NCBI GenBank assembly: GCA_021296025.1
Contig: JAGWBF010000051.1
Location: 1-13,991 of the forward strand
DNA length: 13,991 bases
Origin: Dehalococcoidia bacterium
Lineage (GTDB): Bacteria; Chloroflexota; Dehalococcoidia; Lucifugimonadales; JAGWBF01
Direction of reading: 5' to 3'
In this document: one piece after another, positions 12,795 to 13,991 of the stretch
Layout of the letters: the number at the start of each line of letters is the position of its first letter
Numbering within the stretch: the stretch's first letter is position 1
Program-made: the position numbers and the translations under genes
The notes under the pieces: model-generated
Seen by the model: only the letters and a program-made list of their open reading frames with translations
Told to the model about the DNA's origin: nothing
The model's database searches: none

Positions 12795-13504
12795 GGGTCG
12801 CTCTGGCGGTCGCATCTAAGGAGGTCCAGACCTACTTCACCAGCCCGATGGGCTACATTGTGGCCCTGGTCTTCGTCGCCCTGACAGGGTACTTCTTTGT
12901 GGCCAGCATCAGCACTGATTTCCCTGAAGCGAGCATAGACGGCTATATCACCCCCAGCGCGCTCATTCTCATCTTCCTGGCCCCGGCGATGACCATGCGC
13001 CTGTTTGCCGAGGAGCAGAAGCTGGGTACCTTGGAGCTGTTGCTCACATCGCCGGTGCGGGACTGGGAAGTGGTTCTCGGCAAGTTCGCCTCCAGCCTGG
13101 TCTTTTTCCTTGCGACCCTTGGCTTGACCCTGTTGTACGTGCTGCTCCTGGGGTTCTACGGAAATCCCGATTGGGGGCCGGTCTGGTCCGGATACCTCGG
13201 GCTGGCCCTGTATGGCGGGGCGGCCCTATCCATCGGCCTGTTGACATCATCCTTTACTAACAACCAGATAATCGCCCTGGTTGTGGGATTCGGCATCCTC
13301 CTGATCCTCTTCGTGATCGACCAAGCCGCCAGCCTGGTGAGCGGGACCGCCTCGACGGTCCTTTCCCAGATAGGCCTAACGGGGCACCTGGAGGACTTCA
13401 CCCGGGGTGTCGTCGATACCCGCAACATCGTCTATTACCTGACCGTCATGGCCGTATTCCTGTTCCTTACGGTCAGGTCTGTGGAGAGCCGTCGTTGGCG
13501 CTAG
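12791..13504 (+). CDS. ABC-2 type permease, GldF-like
   Basis: This 237-residue membrane protein has six predicted helices, at about residues 20-40, 52-72, 98-121, 134-153, 160-178 and 212-229. The cytoplasmic stretch MTMRLFAEEQKLGTLELLLTSPV (68-89 region) is the hallmark of GldF-type ABC-2 permeases. It should form the export channel with the upstream ATPase and act with the GldG-like protein downstream. The substrate is unknown. In Bacteroidetes the related Gld ABC proteins are linked to gliding, but homologues are widespread in non-gliding bacteria, so motility should not be assumed. The start is fixed by the four-base ATGA overlap. Confidence 0.88.
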   Translation: MRVALAVASKEVQTYFTSPMGYIVALVFVALTGYFFVASISTDFPEASIDGYITPSALILIFLAPAMTMRLFAEEQKLGTLELLLTSPVRDWEVVLGKFASSLVFFLATLGLTLLYVLLLGFYGNPDWGPVWSGYLGLALYGGAALSIGLLTSSFTNNQIIALVVGFGILLILFVIDQAASLVSGTASTVLSQIGLTGHLEDFTRGVVDTRNIVYYLTVMAVFLFLTVRSVESRRWR

Positions 13505-13529
13505 GATTCCCAGACGGCGGTAGGGGACA

Positions 13530-13991
13530 ATGAGCCAGCAACCCACAGATCCCAACGAGAGGCTCTCCGGGACCTTATTGGGTGGTATCCGCAACCTGCT
13601 GGAATCCCTCCATGATCTGAGCGCCCCCTTTGCCATCGCCGGCTTTATAGGCCTCATCGTTGGGCTCGTCTTCTGGGGTCTGATCCCCGACCTTAGGGTG
13701 TTCGCCTACCTGCTCCTGGGACTAGGCGGGGGATTGCTGATCGTATCCATGACCATATCCTTCAGGAGCGTTGGCAGGGCCGCCACCAGCCGCCCGGGCA
13801 GGTACGGAGTCAACACAGCCATCATGATCGCGGCCTTTCTCGCCATTGCAGGCCTGGTTAATTTCCTGGCCTTCGAGAACGTGTGGCGTTGGGACTCTAC
13901 TGCCACGAAGCAGTTCGAGCTCGCTCCCCGCACCCAGCAGCTGCTGGACAACCTGGCGGAGCCGGTGGAAGCGAGGGTCTTCTTCCCCTCC
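13530..13991 (+). CDS. GldG-like ABC exporter auxiliary protein (3' end outside window)
   Basis: The frame opens at ATG 13530 and stays open for 154 codons to the last base. A short hydrophilic N terminus is followed by three hydrophobic helices (about 33-51, 55-77 and 95-115). A stretch with W-R-W-D, F-E-L-A-P-R-T (129-135) and EPVEARVFFPS (144-154) then resembles the R-x-D-L-T ... LSPQT ... L-x-x-PV-x-V-x-x-F-F start of the extracytoplasmic GldG/YbbC-type domain. AGGGG lies close (about 3 bases) to the ATG. The gene starts 25 bases after the permease stop and completes the GldA-GldF-GldG order. The first two helices are more than the single N-terminal helix I would expect of GldG, so this may be an extended variant. 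Confidence 0.72.
   Translation, partial: MSQQPTDPNERLSGTLLGGIRNLLESLHDLSAPFAIAGFIGLIVGLVFWGLIPDLRVFAYLLLGLGGGLLIVSMTISFRSVGRAATSRPGRYGVNTAIMIAAFLAIAGLVNFLAFENVWRWDSTATKQFELAPRTQQLLDNLAEPVEARVFFPS

Overview
The window is a GC-rich, tightly packed bacterial chromosome segment with about 14 protein-coding genes. I see no tRNA, rRNA, CRISPR array, insertion sequence or phage gene. Non-ATG starts are common: lutB, lutC, the HEPN gene and the ABC ATPase appear to start at TTG, and the cysteine desulfurase at GTG. The gene content (LutABC, duplicated M20 amidohydrolases, a short SpeD homologue beside an agmatinase, a Gld-type ABC exporter and a HEPN/nucleotidyltransferase pair) and the style of the proteins suggest an environmental bacterium, perhaps Chloroflexota (Dehalococcoidia/SAR202-like). 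That placement is a guess from protein flavour, not a demonstrated assignment.

Layout. (1) 1-3511, plus strand: the end of lutA, then lutB and lutC for lactate oxidation to pyruvate, followed without a gap by a small degenerate nucleotidyltransferase gene and a HEPN gene that overlaps it. (2) 3508-4719, minus strand: a type II glycerate kinase, convergent with the HEPN gene; their two stop codons share one palindromic CTAG. (3) 4720-4872: a divergent regulatory region with a near-consensus TATAAT for a probably leaderless glycerate kinase mRNA, an extended -10 promoter for the plus strand, and ACCGG repeats. (4) 4873-7631, plus strand: two tandem M20 amidohydrolase paralogues. (5) 11643-7638, minus strand: a SpeD homologue and an agmatinase-type ureohydrolase, then (after an internal promoter) a cysteine desulfurase, a membrane-anchored protein of unknown function, and a dolichol-kinase/Dgk1-type membrane protein. 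(6) 11644-11828: a divergent promoter region. (7) 11829-13991, plus strand: a Gld-like ABC exporter operon (ATPase, ABC-2 permease, start of a GldG-like protein) that runs off the window.

How the genes work together. LutABC and glycerate kinase fit use of small hydroxy acids (L-lactate, glycerate) as carbon sources, and the paired M20 enzymes would release amino acids or acids from N-acyl or peptide-like substrates. The SpeD homologue next to an agmatinase, with no spermidine synthase beside them, is the most interesting arrangement. It fits a two-step arginine to agmatine to putrescine route in which the SpeD-family enzyme acts as a pyruvoyl-dependent arginine decarboxylase instead of an S-adenosylmethionine decarboxylase. 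A second unusual feature is the HEPN/nucleotidyltransferase pair on the end of the lut operon, in which both canonical catalytic motifs appear to be lost.
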